Of a DNA stretch of 64,000 bases, positions 28,350-40,060 are shown one piece after another. The position numbers were made by a program, and so were the translations under genes. Under the pieces are notes generated by a model. The model was not told where the DNA came from. It did no database searches and was given only the letters and a program-made list of their open reading frames with translations. This stretch comes from Platerodrilus igneus (lineage: Eukaryota > Arthropoda > Insecta > Coleoptera > Lycidae): contig JARFIW010000942.1 of the NCBI GenBank assembly GCA_036346225.1, forward strand, positions 1,757,001 through 1,821,000, read 5' to 3'. Positions within the stretch are counted from its first letter, which is position 1. Every line of letters starts with the position of its first letter.

Positions 28350-30735
28350 TAGGATGATGGCAGGGAAGGGGCGATAGTAAGTATATTAGGTTTAGGCACC
28401 AGAAGTGACAGGGGAAATAAGCTGGAAGAATTTTGTGACAAGAACGATCTAACTATCATAAACACATTATTTCAACCTTATGCTACAAGACGATACACGT
28501 GAAAGATGCCAGGAGTCCTATGGAGATATCAAATAGATTACATTCTAGTTAGACAACGGTTTAAGAATTAAGTAAAGACTGTAGAAGCTAACTAGAAGCA
28601 GATATAGACACTGACCACAACATTGTATTTATGAAAGCCGTGCTTAAATTTAAAAATTTGAAGAAAAAGGAACGGAAAAATGCACTTTGACTTTGAGAAA
28701 CTAAAAGATAAAGAGATCCACAAAAGATTTGAGAGAAAGTCAAACGAAGTTCTGAAAAACATCGGGAAAAAATCTGATACTAAGGAAGTAGAAACAGAAT
28801 GGAATAACATTAAATCCAGCTTAGATATGGCGGCCAGAGATATTCTGGGATATAAACAAAAAGAAAATAAGAAACCTTGGGTAAGAAAGGATATTGTGAA
28901 TTTAATAGAAGAAAGGTGAAAATCCAAAAATTGACCAAACGAAGCAGGAAAACAAAGATGCAAAGCCATAAAATGGGAGATTATTCGCAAATGCAGGAAA
29001 GCTAAAGAACAATGGATTGATGAAAAGTGTAAAGAGGTAGAAACTAAGATGGAAATAGGAAAAACAGACGAAGTTTGCAAACGAGTTAGAATGAATTTTA
29101 GGTATATAAAACCATATAGCACAAATATAGAGGGCGCGGGAGGAAACGTCTTATAGAAAATGTAGAGAAAGTGGTTAGATGGCAAGAATACATAAGGAAT
29201 TTATATACAGGACAGGAACTAGAAGCAGTAGAACAGGAATCAGACATTGAAAAGGATGGCTTGGGATATCCTATATTCATTAAAGAGTCTGAAAAATAAT
29301 AAGGCACCGGGTATAAATCAGGTGCACGCAGAAACTCTTAAAGTCGCTGGACGAGCAGTACCAGAACATCTCTTCCAACTTATAAGTTATATGTATGATA
29401 CAGGCGAGATACTCAAACATTTCAAACATGATAATCACTATACCAAAAAAGAAAGGTGCGATAGATTCGAAAACTTTCGAACAATAAGTTTGACAGCACA
29501 CGTGTCAAAAATATTAACTAAAATTGTACAAAGGCGGATGGAAAAACGGGCTAACGAAATACTAGGAGAAGATCAATTTGGGTTTAGACGCAACAGGGAA
29601 ACACGGAAGGTCATTTTAGTTTTAAAGGTGTTAATGGAAAAACAATAGAAAAAGGAGGAAGCCCGTATACAGGGTTTGTAGATTTGAAAAAAGCATTCGA
29701 CAATGTAAAATGGGAGAAAATGTTCGGAATATTCAAAAAAATTGGAATCAGTTATAGGGATAGACGAATAGTATGCAGCTTGCACAAAGAGTAAACAGCG
29801 GTAATAAAATTAGAGCAGGGAAGTAAATATTAGGAAAACGGGTGAGACGGGGATATGTCCTATCCACGTTAATTTTTAACTTATATATCGAAGAGGCGAT
29901 AAATAGTATCAAATGCAGAAAGACATTTGGAAGTAATATGCAGGGACAAAAGATTGATATGCTTCGATTTGCAGATGATATAGCGATATTAACATCTAGC
30001 AAGAAAGAGTTTGAAGCAGCTCTTAATGAAATGGAAACAGTACTAACACAGGGATACGGTATGAAAATTAACAAAGATAAAACTAAAGCATTAGTATGTA
30101 ATGGAGTGGTAAATAAGTCAAAAACCAGAACACAAATGCGAAACGAGACCATACAAGAGGTTAAAGATTTCTGCTACCTTAGGAAGTCAAATAACACAAG
30201 ATGGGAAGAGTACAAAAGATATAAAACAACGATTAGCACAAGGCCGTGCTGCATTTAACAAGAAAAAGCAACTACTATGTTCAAAGGCAGCAAACATAAA
30301 AACAAGGAAAAGATTGCTGAAAACATGTATGGAGCACAGCACTGTACGGTTGTGAAACGTGGACTGTAGGAGAAGCGGACAGGAAAAAGATAGAAGCCTT
30401 TGATATATGGTGCTATAGACGTATGATGAAGATATCATGGACAGACAAAGTTTAGAACAATGAGGTACTAGAAATGGTAAGGGAAGAAAGAACTATGTGA
30501 AAAACAGTAAAAAATAGGAGAGATATGATGATAGTCAACATACTAAGACATGAGGGAATAGTGCGTAATATATGAGAAGCAGAGAAAGGAAAAAAGGGGT
30601 AGAGGTAGACCTAGATTAGACTATTGCACACAGCTAGTGAAATATGTAGGTTTTGTGAATTTCAGCGAAATGTGTAGGTTAGCTCAGAATAGAAAACAAT
30701 AGAGGTACGTGGTCACCCAGTTCTAGGACTGATGT
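28350..30735 (+). mobile_element. RTE-like LINE, copy B (5'-truncated)
   Basis: Second LINE copy, starting inside the endonuclease domain (GLGTRSDRGNKLEEFCDKND near 28385-28445; QIDYILVRQRF near 28530-28562) and running to the 3' end near CTAGGACTGATG (30722-30733). It shares long stretches with copy A, including the region after the endonuclease (AARDILGY at 28831-28855). The GAT-type tail seen in copies A and C is nearly absent here. Confidence 0.85.
28385..30700 (+). pseudogene. LINE copy B endonuclease C-terminus and reverse transcriptase, broken
   Basis: Readable RT blocks: NNKAPGINQVHAETLKVAGR (29296-29355), ENFRTISLTAHVSKILTKIV (29470-29527), GEDQFGFRRNRETRKVI (29563-29613), VDLKKAFDNVKWEKMF (29677-29722), RFADDIAIL (29963-29990), YGMKINKDKTKALVC (30057-30100), and near the end CETWTVGEADRKKIEAF and ISWTDKV (30352-30450), typical of the RTE-like C-terminal domain. 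Catalytic FADD is intact. Several frameshifts and stops (for example after GKQ near 29646) disable it. The C-terminal domain is best preserved in this copy. Confidence 0.85.
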
Positions 30736-32400
30736 TGGTTTGAGTTTGTATCACGTCACCCTGCATTCATTACATATTTTTACATTGTCTGATTTATGAA
30801 AACTCTGATTTCAGCGGTTTATATTGTGGCGGTGTCTATCCTATTTAATAACTAATGCGTTATCTTATTATTGTATGAAATTGTACCAATTTATTTTAAG
30901 AAAATTCGTTTTTTATTTCCTTAATTATACTAACTGTCCTAATTTGAAGTTATATTTTCTAAAACGAAAGGATTAAAATAGCATGCTTAACTGAAATTAA
31001 TTATTTGTGAAATCTATTATGCAAGGTGCGTCATATTTATTCTGCCAAATTAAAATTTTTCTTTAGCTATCTAATATTACTGCTAGTGTAACGCGTCCGC
31101 GATACACTCTTCCATCGTTCAATTAACAAATATTGCTTTGAACACCTGAGGACATTCTCCTCATTGCTCAGGCTGGTGGTCCCAACAGCACAAAGTGAAT
31201 TATAATTCATTTTGTACTGTGGAGATCACTAGTCGGGCAGCGAGGCGAATACCCTCAGAAGGGTTCCTGAACTACCTGTATTTTTTTTTATTGTTTCTAT
31301 TGATTATCACAATGTAATGTTCGAAATACTCATCTAGTTTAAAATTGTTACTCCATTTGATTATCCAGTATACAAGCAGTTTTATAAGCATGCGATTTAT
31401 CAAAAGAAATACTTGACAACGTGCGTTTTGATTAGATGAAAATCTTTAACTAGGTTACTTTTACATTCAACCATGATAAATTTGACTAAATAGATTATCG
31501 TTGCTTTATCACAATCCAAGTAGAGTAAACGATTAATTCAATAAGTGTAATTAACTCATTTAATTGTTTAACAGAGTTCAATTGGGTTAATAAATTTATC
31601 GTGCCGCATTATTTTTATGTTACTACAAGTATTAACGTTCAAGGAACACTTCCGTTTATTAATATAAAAATCAGTACAAAAGATGTCTGTAAGTCATACT
31701 TAGTACTATAACTAGAAATATTTTAAGTATTTCAACAGTTGGATTTATCCAGCCAATTATACAGCCTGTCGTCGCAAGTATATAATGAGCGGAAGAACTT
31801 CTGATTACTTAATTTAACCTACTACTTAATAATTTGTTTAGTTAATTATAGCGTCAAGAAAGTTAAACGATTTTACTGATTGTCGGTGATGTAGTATGCT
31901 GTCTTTATCGTTCATAATGCAGAATGACGTATTCATTGAAGAATGATTTTGTATTAATTTCATCATTAAGTCAATGTTAATGCCATCATGATAGATTTGT
32001 TCTTGGCTAGAGTGTGTTCTAGCATCCCAAGTAGCAAGTGCATCGTTTAAAAATATCTACCGATAAAAATAAAAACGAAGAGCACGTCTAGGTATATCGT
32101 CGCTGTTAAGCAAAACTACGTATTTCTAAAAGCTTAAGTTTTCAAGAATTACAAAAAGTCGATATTTTTGTTGCCCTTAAAATTATTTGAAAACGTTTTT
32201 GCGGGGTATTATACTAGAATACAAGCAAAACAGCGTGATCTTGTAGTTAGATTAATTTACATTTTATCTACAAATTTTGCAAAAAACTTTGAGATAAGAG
32301 TTTTTAACATTAGGATATGAACATTTTCACAGGTTACGAGGTAGTAAAAGTTTGTTCCAGCAGCATGGTCTAAGACGGTGACATCCAATCACCTGCTTGA
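30736..32400. other. Gene-free AT-rich stretch with a hairpin cluster
   Basis: No open frame of note. Two hairpins occur between 31145 and 31221 and are reported as a finding. The right limit is where similarity to the Polinton-like element's subterminal and central sequence begins. Confidence 0.6.
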
Positions 32401-33187
32401 ACAAAGTAAATAGGACCACCCCTTGCCGAGTTACACCTTTTAAAGGTCCCAAACCTCTAATTTTTGCTCATCTATATATAATTCTATCTTTAAAACTTTT
32501 TTCGTTCCCCAAGACATATGCTTTAACCGACCATTTCCCGAGAAATCTAAAACCGCTGGAATTTTAGAAATGAAACCTTTATAAGACATAAGTGTTTGAT
32601 ATTTAAAACCATTTTCAAACAGTAATATTGTGTTTTTAGAATAATGTAAAACATTCCAATGTAATGTGTTTTTAATATATAAATGGGAATGTCGAGTTTA
32701 GCAACAGGAACCACACTCTTTAATTAGAATATTCAAAAACACGACTTTTAAAATTTTAAACAGGGTAAACCTCTACACAAATTTTGCAGATAATAAAGAC
32801 AACAAAATATTAGCCGTCCAGCGAGCACCACGGGGAGGTAACACGTACACTCTGTCCACCAGGATAGAAGCAGGAAGGATTTGGAAAAAGGGAAGGTGGG
32901 AGAAGAACTTAAAAATTATAGAATCTTAAAACTAATATATACAATAGATTTACAAAATTTATACAAATATATAACAACTATCTTACACCTATGTCTTTAT
33001 ATCTCCATGCATAGGTTAATACACATTCAGGGATGATGTAACGCTTGTCGTCTTCGCTCGATAAACTAATTTTATTAATAAACTGCGTGTACAAATCGTG
33101 TTTTTACTCCGGATACATACGCCGGAAAGTACTCGATACCACCCAAATAAGAATTACATGCTTGGTGACTTAACTTTCGGCTTCCCT

Positions 33188-33272
33188 TATATACGCCCAG
33201 ACACACATCCCCACCCATGCACACCCCTACCCATAAACACCCCTGTCCATGCGCACCCCTCTCTGTGTGACT
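33188..33272. repeat. Short CACCCCT minisatellite in the second block
   Basis: Reduced version of the minisatellite at 14696-14822, at the same relative place, followed by TGACGTCATAG. Confidence 0.7.
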
Positions 33273-33479
33273 GCTATTTCGTGGTGACGTCATAGCATTT
33301 TATAAAATAAAAAGCAATGTAATACTATTCTAAAATTTTTATTTTGACATTTTGCATAACAAAATTTAAAAATATTTAATGATAAGCATGGAGGCATTTA
33401 AACTTAATTTTAATACAAAGTTATACACAGAAAACAGTCCTTTCTTTATGTTTGTTTGGAGTGGTTTTAATTTTATCTA

Positions 33480-33966
33480 ATTTTATTCGCAGCTTAAAAT
33501 TTAAATCGACACCCAACTCCTCTATCTCCTTTTCTAACCAATAGTTTGATACATAGAGACCGTTTAGGTTTTCTAATTGCAAAATGTACCGAAGTTTGTC
33601 TCTATATATAAAATCTTTGATTCCGCCAACAACCAGATCCATTGCTTCGTGTAATTCTTGCAGCTTGTGTCAATCTTTTAATCGCGGCTTTCCAACTATA
33701 TCCTGAATACGTATCATGTTAGCTTGATCGACTTCTTCTTGTCGGTATTGGAGGGTATCTTTATTCGCCCACTCACTGTTGCGTAGTTGCATGTCCACCA
33801 CTTTTGGGAATATATACTCGTTATAGGATGTAGAACTCTCGGTTTTAAATGATCCGAAAGGTTCTTTACTAAGCAAATATACAATGTTTAGCGGAACCCC
33901 TTTGTGTGTGGTGTACGACAAGGTTTCGAAACCCGCATTCCTTAGTTCGTCTATGTTATTTACCAT
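33480..33966 (-). pseudogene. Second copy of the unknown 159-aa gene, frameshifted
   Basis: Two overlapping frames, 33670-33966 (MVNNIDELRNAGF...) and the later part to about 33498 (DLVVGGIKDFIYR, LYVSNYWLEKEIEELGV), join into a homologue of the 15040-15519 protein. A one-base change near 33670 breaks the frame. Most differences between the copies are conservative, such as Glu/Asp and Leu/Phe changes. Confidence 0.7.
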
Positions 33967-33979
33967 TTCGATAAATATA

Positions 33980-34440
33980 CGTTTATAGAATAACCTTTTA
34001 AAAAGTATACGGATTTAGTACCATCTTTTCCGCAAGGACGCCTGCATAACTAAAATAGTCTTTCTTTGTAACCACAAATGCATACAGCTTGTAGAACCCG
34101 GATGAATCTAAGTCAGTTCATCGGCACATAAAATAATCTTTTAACTCTTCCTCATTTTCTCTAATAAGATGTTCTTTGCCTAACACATCTTTGTATTGTT
34201 TGCGTATTGTCGCAGTGTTTTCCATGTAGTCCAACTTTCGCCTTTTTGCAACCATTTCCTCTAATTCCAGCTGTCTTTTTCTTCCATTTACAGCGTATGG
34301 CGTGCATAATGGGGCAATTTGCTTTAGCGTAAAAGGATAGAGTTTACTACCAATATTTACGCGTTGTCGTACAATGTCTGGGCGAATGTTAGGCGTATTT
34401 ATCAACGCCAATTCCGAAATGACTATTTCTTTTGAAATTG
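33980..34440 (-). pseudogene. Second copy of the unknown middle gene
   Basis: The frame 34118-34411 reads TPNIRPDIVRQRVNIGSKLY, PYAVNGRKRQLELEE and KEHLIRENEEELKDYF, ending at a stop where the first copy has Trp. It continues in another frame with GFYKLYAFVVTKKD. In this copy the lysine-rich centre is in frame with both halves, which shows the first copy's two pieces are one gene. Confidence 0.65.
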
Positions 34441-34574
34441 TAGAATATGGTGTTACAGATTGTGTAAAATATGTACTACCTGCTTTAATCTAGCACTTGT
34501 GTAAGATTTTTATTTTATCTTGGCTGTCTACCTCCTCTACTATCTCCAAATAATTTACAAATAAATAGTTAAAA

Positions 34575-35657
34575 CTAAAAGCGGAAAGCACATACTTTAT
34601 CAATTTTTCCCCTTCCTTTTTTCCTTTTTTCGGACAACTTAATTTGCAGGCCAATCAATTTCTTTGTATTGCTATTCCTCCAATGCACGTACTGTAGTAG
34701 GTTATTATACACTAAACAGCAGCTATTTTGTAGCTTGTCCGAGTACATTGGTGCCTTTAGGAAGTATAACTTACTATTTTCCAATAAAGTTAAACAGTCT
34801 TTTAAGGGATTATACACCTGTTCCGCACTGACATAGTTTCCAATTGTACAGTTGTATATGTCCCTTCCAATCGCGTAATACCACGTTCTTTGGCCAAAGT
34901 AGACACGAATGTTTCCCTTAAACGTTCATCTCGACAACGTATAAAATCTAGTATATGATTTCCAAGTTGTTTATTAACACCAGGACTTGTTATCTGATAC
35001 ACAAATTTGTTGTATATCTTAATTCTGGCATTGATTGTTAGCCATGTTAAACAATCGATTCTCACAGTTTTATCGTTTATAGTAATAATCTTTTTTGAGT
35101 CCGTCTAATATATCTGGTAGTTCCTGCAATAAATTTTCCAACTTAACATCTGCTAGTTCCACTTTGTACGGAACACATATAGGATTATGAAATTTTTTAT
35201 TAATGCTTTCGAGGTCTTCTTTTTCGATAATTTCTTTTACTCCCTGACCCATCTTGTTAGTGCTTTCCGGAGAAAACGGACGCTTAGCTTTAACATCATG
35301 CCTAGCGGAAACAAATCGGTCGAACTTTCTTCGTAGATAGCTGTTAAATGCACCACAAATTTCTTTTTTTAGGATAAACATCCTTTTGTTTTCAGATGTT
35401 TGCTCGGCGTCAGAAAGGTCGCAAATTTTAACCAACATTATATTGTCACAAAATGGTTCTGTAATTGGTGTGTGTAGTCCACCAGTCAGCATCTGTTCGC
35501 CTTCGACATAACAAATATTACCAATATCTGTCACTAGATTATTGTTGCACATATTTTCTACCAGCACCCACAATCCAAATCGCTCATTTGTTGGTTTCAC
35601 TGTATTCCCAAGTAGTTGAGGAACGTTAATCACCTTGGAGACGCTCATGTTTACCAT
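34575..35657 (-). pseudogene. Second copy of the 350-aa replication-like gene, internally deleted
   Basis: N-terminal part 35070-35657 (start VNMSVSKVINVPQLLGN) is collinear with the first copy up to KKDYYY. About 140 bp that would encode the DVTQDF motif are missing. The frame resumes at 34802-35065 ([47 protein letters not shown]) and ends in a third frame at 34575-34817 (LLQYVHWRNSNTKKLIGLQ). Loss of the Asp motif implies no activity. The N-terminus is strongly conserved between copies. Confidence 0.75.
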
Positions 35658-35812
35658 TCTAGCTACTGTCGAATATTAAATTGAATACGAAAAATTGCCC
35701 CTTATCTACCCTACAGAGTGGGGGCATATATTGCTGAAGATACCCGAATATGTCGGACACCGTCATATCGCTTACATTCTTTTGTTTAGGAACAGTTTTG
35801 TTATCCGACCTA

Positions 35813-35830
35813 GGTCGGATTTAATCCGAC
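35813..35830. other. Perfect 18-bp palindrome ATCCGACCTAGGTCGGAT
   Basis: Lies at the end of similarity with the first element. In the first element the matching sequence ATTCGGTCTAGGTC (about 17480-17493) sits exactly at the inner edge of the right arm. Further TCGGATATATGT units follow at 35855-35880. Confidence 0.8.
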
Positions 35831-35894
35831 TGGGCAGGGTGCGCATCGACATATGTCCGGATATATGTCGGATATATGTAGGATGTTAGATTTA

Positions 35895-35962
35895 TGAGGC
35901 AATTTCACTTTATGAAACAATTTCACCCTATAAGGCAATTTCGCCCTATAAGGCAATTTCAT
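35895..35962. repeat. 18-bp tandem repeat (AGGCAATTTCACCCTATA)
   Basis: About four degenerate units. Confidence 0.85.
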
Positions 35963-36174
35963 CAACAAATAATAACTTCTGTGCAAACAGTCCTTTTATA
36001 TGAGCTACTCTTGTTCGGATATACCCCGATTGTACCCGATTCGTGTGCACGCACGAAACAACAGGTAGGGAATGTGTCGTATGCACTAATGTGTCGTATA
36101 TAGTTTGGATGTATGTCGGATGTATGTCATACGGACGCGAGATGGGTGAGAAGGACAAAGTAGGGTGGATGGGA

Positions 36175-36292
36175 GGGTTTAGGTTAGTTTACGTTGTTTG
36201 GAGTTAGGTTAGTCGGTGTTGCAGGAGTTAGGTTAGTTAGTGTTGTCTGGAGTTAGGTTAGGTTAGTTGAACTTGTGTGGACTTAGGTTAGA
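36175..36292. repeat. Tandem repeat with GTTAGGTTAG core, upstream of the second gene block
   Basis: Units of roughly 30-37 bp of the type GGAGTTAGGTTAGT plus TGTTG. A related array lies at 49950-50065, next to the third gene-block copy. Confidence 0.8.
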
Positions 36293-36498
36293 TAGAAGAA
36301 AAATTGATAGGTTAGGTCAGCGCCGCGGCAATAGTGGAGTAAAGCATTAGCTAAATTAATATTTCGATTTTGATCGCATCACCCATCGCTATAAAATATG
36401 TTGACCTTTTCTTTACCGCATTCCTTCACCTCATTTGCTATAAAGTCTGTCAAACAAGAAGCGAAGATGCCAAACGTAGCAAATTACATTGTCATTGG

Positions 36499-37330
36499 CT
36501 AAATCATAGATCGTGAAATTGTGGCATGCCAGTTTCTGTTAAAATAGACCATCCTCGCTGGTAAGCAGTAAAAACACAGACATTCCCAGAATTTATAGCC
36601 TCTTCTTTGTCGGGAGTTTTCCATCCCTCGGATTTTGTCATTTATATGTGTCTCGTATACGTCAGTAGCTATATTGCCATGTTTAAAAGTAAAATAAAGA
36701 TCACATTGATCTTTGCGCAGGTGGAAAATGTCAATATTTAAACACGTCATTTCATATACGAAAACTTGTTTGCTCACAGGTTGTTCTGCTACGTGTTGTC
36801 TATAAAGTTTGTAAACTTCAGCATGTGATTGAAATACATTTTCTAAGTATACTTTGTCGGTAGTAGATCTACAATAATGTGATGGCATTTTAGGTAGTTT
36901 GGCGAAGAATTCTTGTACAACATTTCTTCGAAGGCTGTTTTAAGGATTAAATTTTTTTTAAAATGTTTTAGACGTTGAAGAATTAATGATCCCAGAGAGA
37001 TGACTATTTTTCATCGAGTTCAAAACTGTCCACTCTTCCAACCCAAAACTACTAAGGAACATTTTGTTACATACCGGAATTAATAGATCGTTTACTTTTA
37101 GGTGGTACAATAGAGTAGTACGTCGACGAGATCTGTTTTGTGTTGTTTTTTGTGCTATAGTTGACTTATGTACTAAGATTGTCACAAATATGTGTCGTTG
37201 TTTCCACCCGAGCTCTCTGACCATAACTTTTTGAATATTTCTTTTCTTTGATCTTCACTCACAAGACTACATTGACGTTTTTGTTTCGATTTCGCACATT
37301 TCTTGAAATCACACTGCTCCTTCATAATTC
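36499..37330 (-). pseudogene. Transposase-like protein remnant (possibly Sola-type)
   Basis: Minus-strand relic in at least three frames: SEDQRKEIFKKLW near 37230-37270; RRRTTLLYHLKVNDLLIPVC, NKMFLSSFGLEEWTVLNSMKN (36990-37140); and the open frame 36499-36888 with MPSHYCRSTTDKVYLE, DIFHLRKDQCDLYFTFKHGN and YETHINDK. I recall this motif series from a widespread family of uncharacterised insect proteins that look like transposases, with a K-D-x-C-D/x-x-C block (here KDQCDLYF, second Cys lost). The Sola superfamily is my best guess, not established. The downstream catalytic half is not visible. Confidence 0.55.
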
Positions 37331-37847
37331 TAGCATTTCTTATCGTAATTATTTCAATTCTACCTTGCCCCTTTTTAATTCCATCATATTCCTGTCTTTT
37401 TTTCCTCAGAAATTGTGCTTTGTTTCTTCTCCATGTACTTTTGTGGGCTCCGGTGTACCATTACAGACTACGAGTAGAAACTTCTACAACTTTAAATAGA
37501 GGGCTGTTGTGTATAAATCAACGATTTTAGTAGAAAATGCAATTTTATACATGCTTAAATATCAATATAGTTGTAAAACCAAACATAGTTGGTAATACAA
37601 AACTATGTTTAAATCCATTTATCAGGAGCACCAATGTGGAATAATTAGGAACCAACACTTTTTATGACAGTACTACATAACCTCACACAATGATTTGAAT
37701 TGTTCAGTTTTGAAAGAAATAACCACAGCTGATGATTTCTTGGATATTTAAGTTTTGTGCAAAAAAAGTCAAATATTGAGGGTTTTTTTTGGAAAAAAGA
37801 AAAATATACTCTAGACTTAACAGATTCTTTATTTGGATTTTCGGCGG

Positions 37848-39511
37848 TTTCACCAGGTTAGGTTACTGTTAATAACAGCTTTACTATTTAAAATTATGTT
37901 TATTAAAGAGCGTCCACTACAGATTTTCATCGGCTTAGATCCCCAGGTTAGGTTAGCTGTTAGTAGCAGATTTTTTATTTAAAGTAATGTCTATTAAATA
38001 GCACCCGATACAGATCCACATCGGCTTAGATCTCCAGGTTAGGTTAGTTGTTAGTGGCAGGTTTTTTATTTAAAGTAATGTCTATTAAAGACCACCCGCT
38101 ACATGTCCACAACGGCTTAGATGCCCAGGTTAGGTTAATTGTTAGTGGCAGGTTTTTTTATTTAAAGTAATGTCTATTAAAGACCACCCGCTACAGATCC
38201 ACATCGGATTAGATGCCCAGGTTAGGTTAGTTGTTGTAGCAGGTTTTTTATTTAATGTCATGTGTATTAAAGAGCACCCGCTACAAATCCACATCGGCTT
38301 AGATCCCCAGGTTAGGTTATCTGTTAGTAGCAGATTTTTTATTTAAAGTAATTTCTATTAAAGATTACCCGCTACAGATCGACGCCGGCTTACATCCCCA
38401 GCTTAGGTTAGCTGTTAGTAGCAGGTTTTTTATTTAAAGTAATGTCTATTAAAGACCACCCGCTACAAATCCACATCGGCTTAGATCCCCAGGTTAAGTT
38501 AGTTCTTAGTGGCAGGTTTTTTATTTAAAGTAATTTCTATTAAAGAGCATCCGCTACAGATCCTCATCGGCTTAGATGCCCAGGCTAGGTTAGTTGTTAG
38601 TAGCAGGTTTTTTATTTGAAGTAATGTCAAGTCTATTAAAGAGCACCCGCTACAAATCCACATCGGCTTAGATGCCCAGGTTAGGTTAGCTGTTAGTAGC
38701 AGATTTTTTATTTAAAGTAATTTCTATTAAAGATTACCCGCTACAGATCGACGCCGGCTTACATCCCCAGCTTAGGTTAGCTGTTAGTAGCAGGTTTTTT
38801 ATTTAAAGTAATGTCTATTAAAGACCACCCGCTACAAATCCACATCGGCTTAGATCCCCAGGTTAAGTTAGTTCTTAGTGGCAGGTTTTTATTTAAAGTA
38901 ATTTCTATTAAAGATTACCCGCTACCGATCGGCGCCGGCTTACATCCCCAGCTTACGTTAGCTGTTAGTAGCAGGTTTTTTTATTTAAAGTAATGTCTAT
39001 TAAAGACCGCCCGCTACAGATCCACACCGGATTAGATGCCCAGGTTAGGTGAGTTGTTAGTAGCAGGTTTTTTTTTATTTAAAGTAATGTCTATAAGTAA
39101 TGTCTATTAAAGAGCACCCGCTACAGATCCACATCGGCTTAGATGCCCAGGCTTGGTTAGTTGTTAGTCGCAGGTTTTTTATTTAAAGTAATGTCATGTC
39201 TATTAAAGAGCACCCGCTACAAATCCACATCGGCTTAGATGCTCAGGTTAGGTTAGCTGTTAGTAGCAGGTTTTTTAATTAAAGTAATTTCTATTAAAGA
39301 TCACCCGCTACAGATCCACGCCGGCTTACATCCCCAGGTTAGGTTAGTTGTTAGTAGCAGGTTTTTTTATTTAAAGTAATGTCTATTATATAGCACCCGC
39401 TACAGATCCTCATCGGCTTAGATCCCCAGGTTAGGTTAGTTGTTATTAGCAGATTTTTTATTTAAAGTAATATCTATTAAATAACACCTGCTACAGATCC
39501 CCATCGTCTTG
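37848..39511. repeat. 91-bp satellite array (about 18 units)
   Basis: Successive units (for example at 37945, 38036 and 38127) are 91 bp long and carry CAGGTTAGGTTAG, TAGTAGCAGG, TTTATTTAAAGTAATGTCT and CACCCGCTACAGATCCAC. A block of about 250 bp at 38285-38530 is nearly identical to 38655-38900, giving a higher-order period of about 369 bp (four units plus a small insertion). A few units have small insertions. Confidence 0.95.
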
Positions 39512-39539
39512 TCTTTTTTTCAGGTGGTCTTATATGAAT

Positions 39540-40060
39540 CTAAACTCTGTGCTGTCGGTTACGTAAGTACGTGCTCCTTGTGTAGAAGCAAGCATGTATG
39601 TCTTCTTCTTGAGTAGACGATTAATAACTTTTGCGTGGTTCAAGAAATTAGGAAATTTCTCCAGGTATGTGGGCGGTATTTGAGGTTCGCTGGTTGTTTT
39701 CGTCGTCGCTGTGTCTTGTGGCGTTGGCGTGGTTGATGGTCCTAGATCCTGTCATGAGCGTTTATTGTTGTCGGATGCGCTATTCTCTGGCGGCGTGATA
39801 TGTGTTCTTGCCTGGGTTCAGCAGCTGTTCCCTGGAGGTGTTAATGGTTGCTCGGCATGATCGCTTTTTGGGCTTGTTGTTGATGGTCTTCTTCGTGTCT
39901 TCGCAGGTAGATCTGGTGCCAGCCTCTGTGTAGTTAGATTGGTAATCCATCTCTTGAGTTCACGTCCTTCGCGTGCTGGGTTGTTCTTCGCTCTAAGCCC
40001 CCCCGTTATTCTGAAAATAACTTTCTGTGGTTTAGTGGTCGAAGTCACAGTGATTGTGCT
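39540..40060 (-). pseudogene. LINE ORF1-like fragment
   Basis: Minus-strand fragment with a low-complexity Pro/Thr/Arg-rich part (39700-40048, in one open frame 39818-40048) followed by EPQIPPTYLEKFPNFLN and KVINRLLKKKTYMLA and TYVTDSTEFR (39540-39690). The pattern P-P-x-x-L or V...followed by Lys-rich and Y/F-R-x-L resembles the ORF1 nucleic-acid-binding protein of Jockey-like LINEs. It is not in the correct order to belong to the RT fragment at 41.3-42.1 kb, so it comes from another copy. Confidence is limited. Confidence 0.4.

Larger units (their letters stand above)
32400..35830 (-). mobile_element. Second copy of the central gene block of the Polinton-like element
   Basis: Corresponds to 14190-17490 of the first element, in the same orientation. 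The similarity starts at AAATAGGACCACCCCTT, which also resembles the arm subterminal repeat, and ends at AACAGTTTT and an 18-bp palindrome. It lacks zinc-finger arms. A segment at about 32570-32820 is extra relative to the first copy. All three genes are broken here, so this copy is older or less constrained. Confidence 0.8.

Noticed and set aside
37848..39511. CRISPR-like regular repeat array
   Set aside because: Units are 91 bp, contiguous and without unique spacers; the context is eukaryotic satellite DNA.
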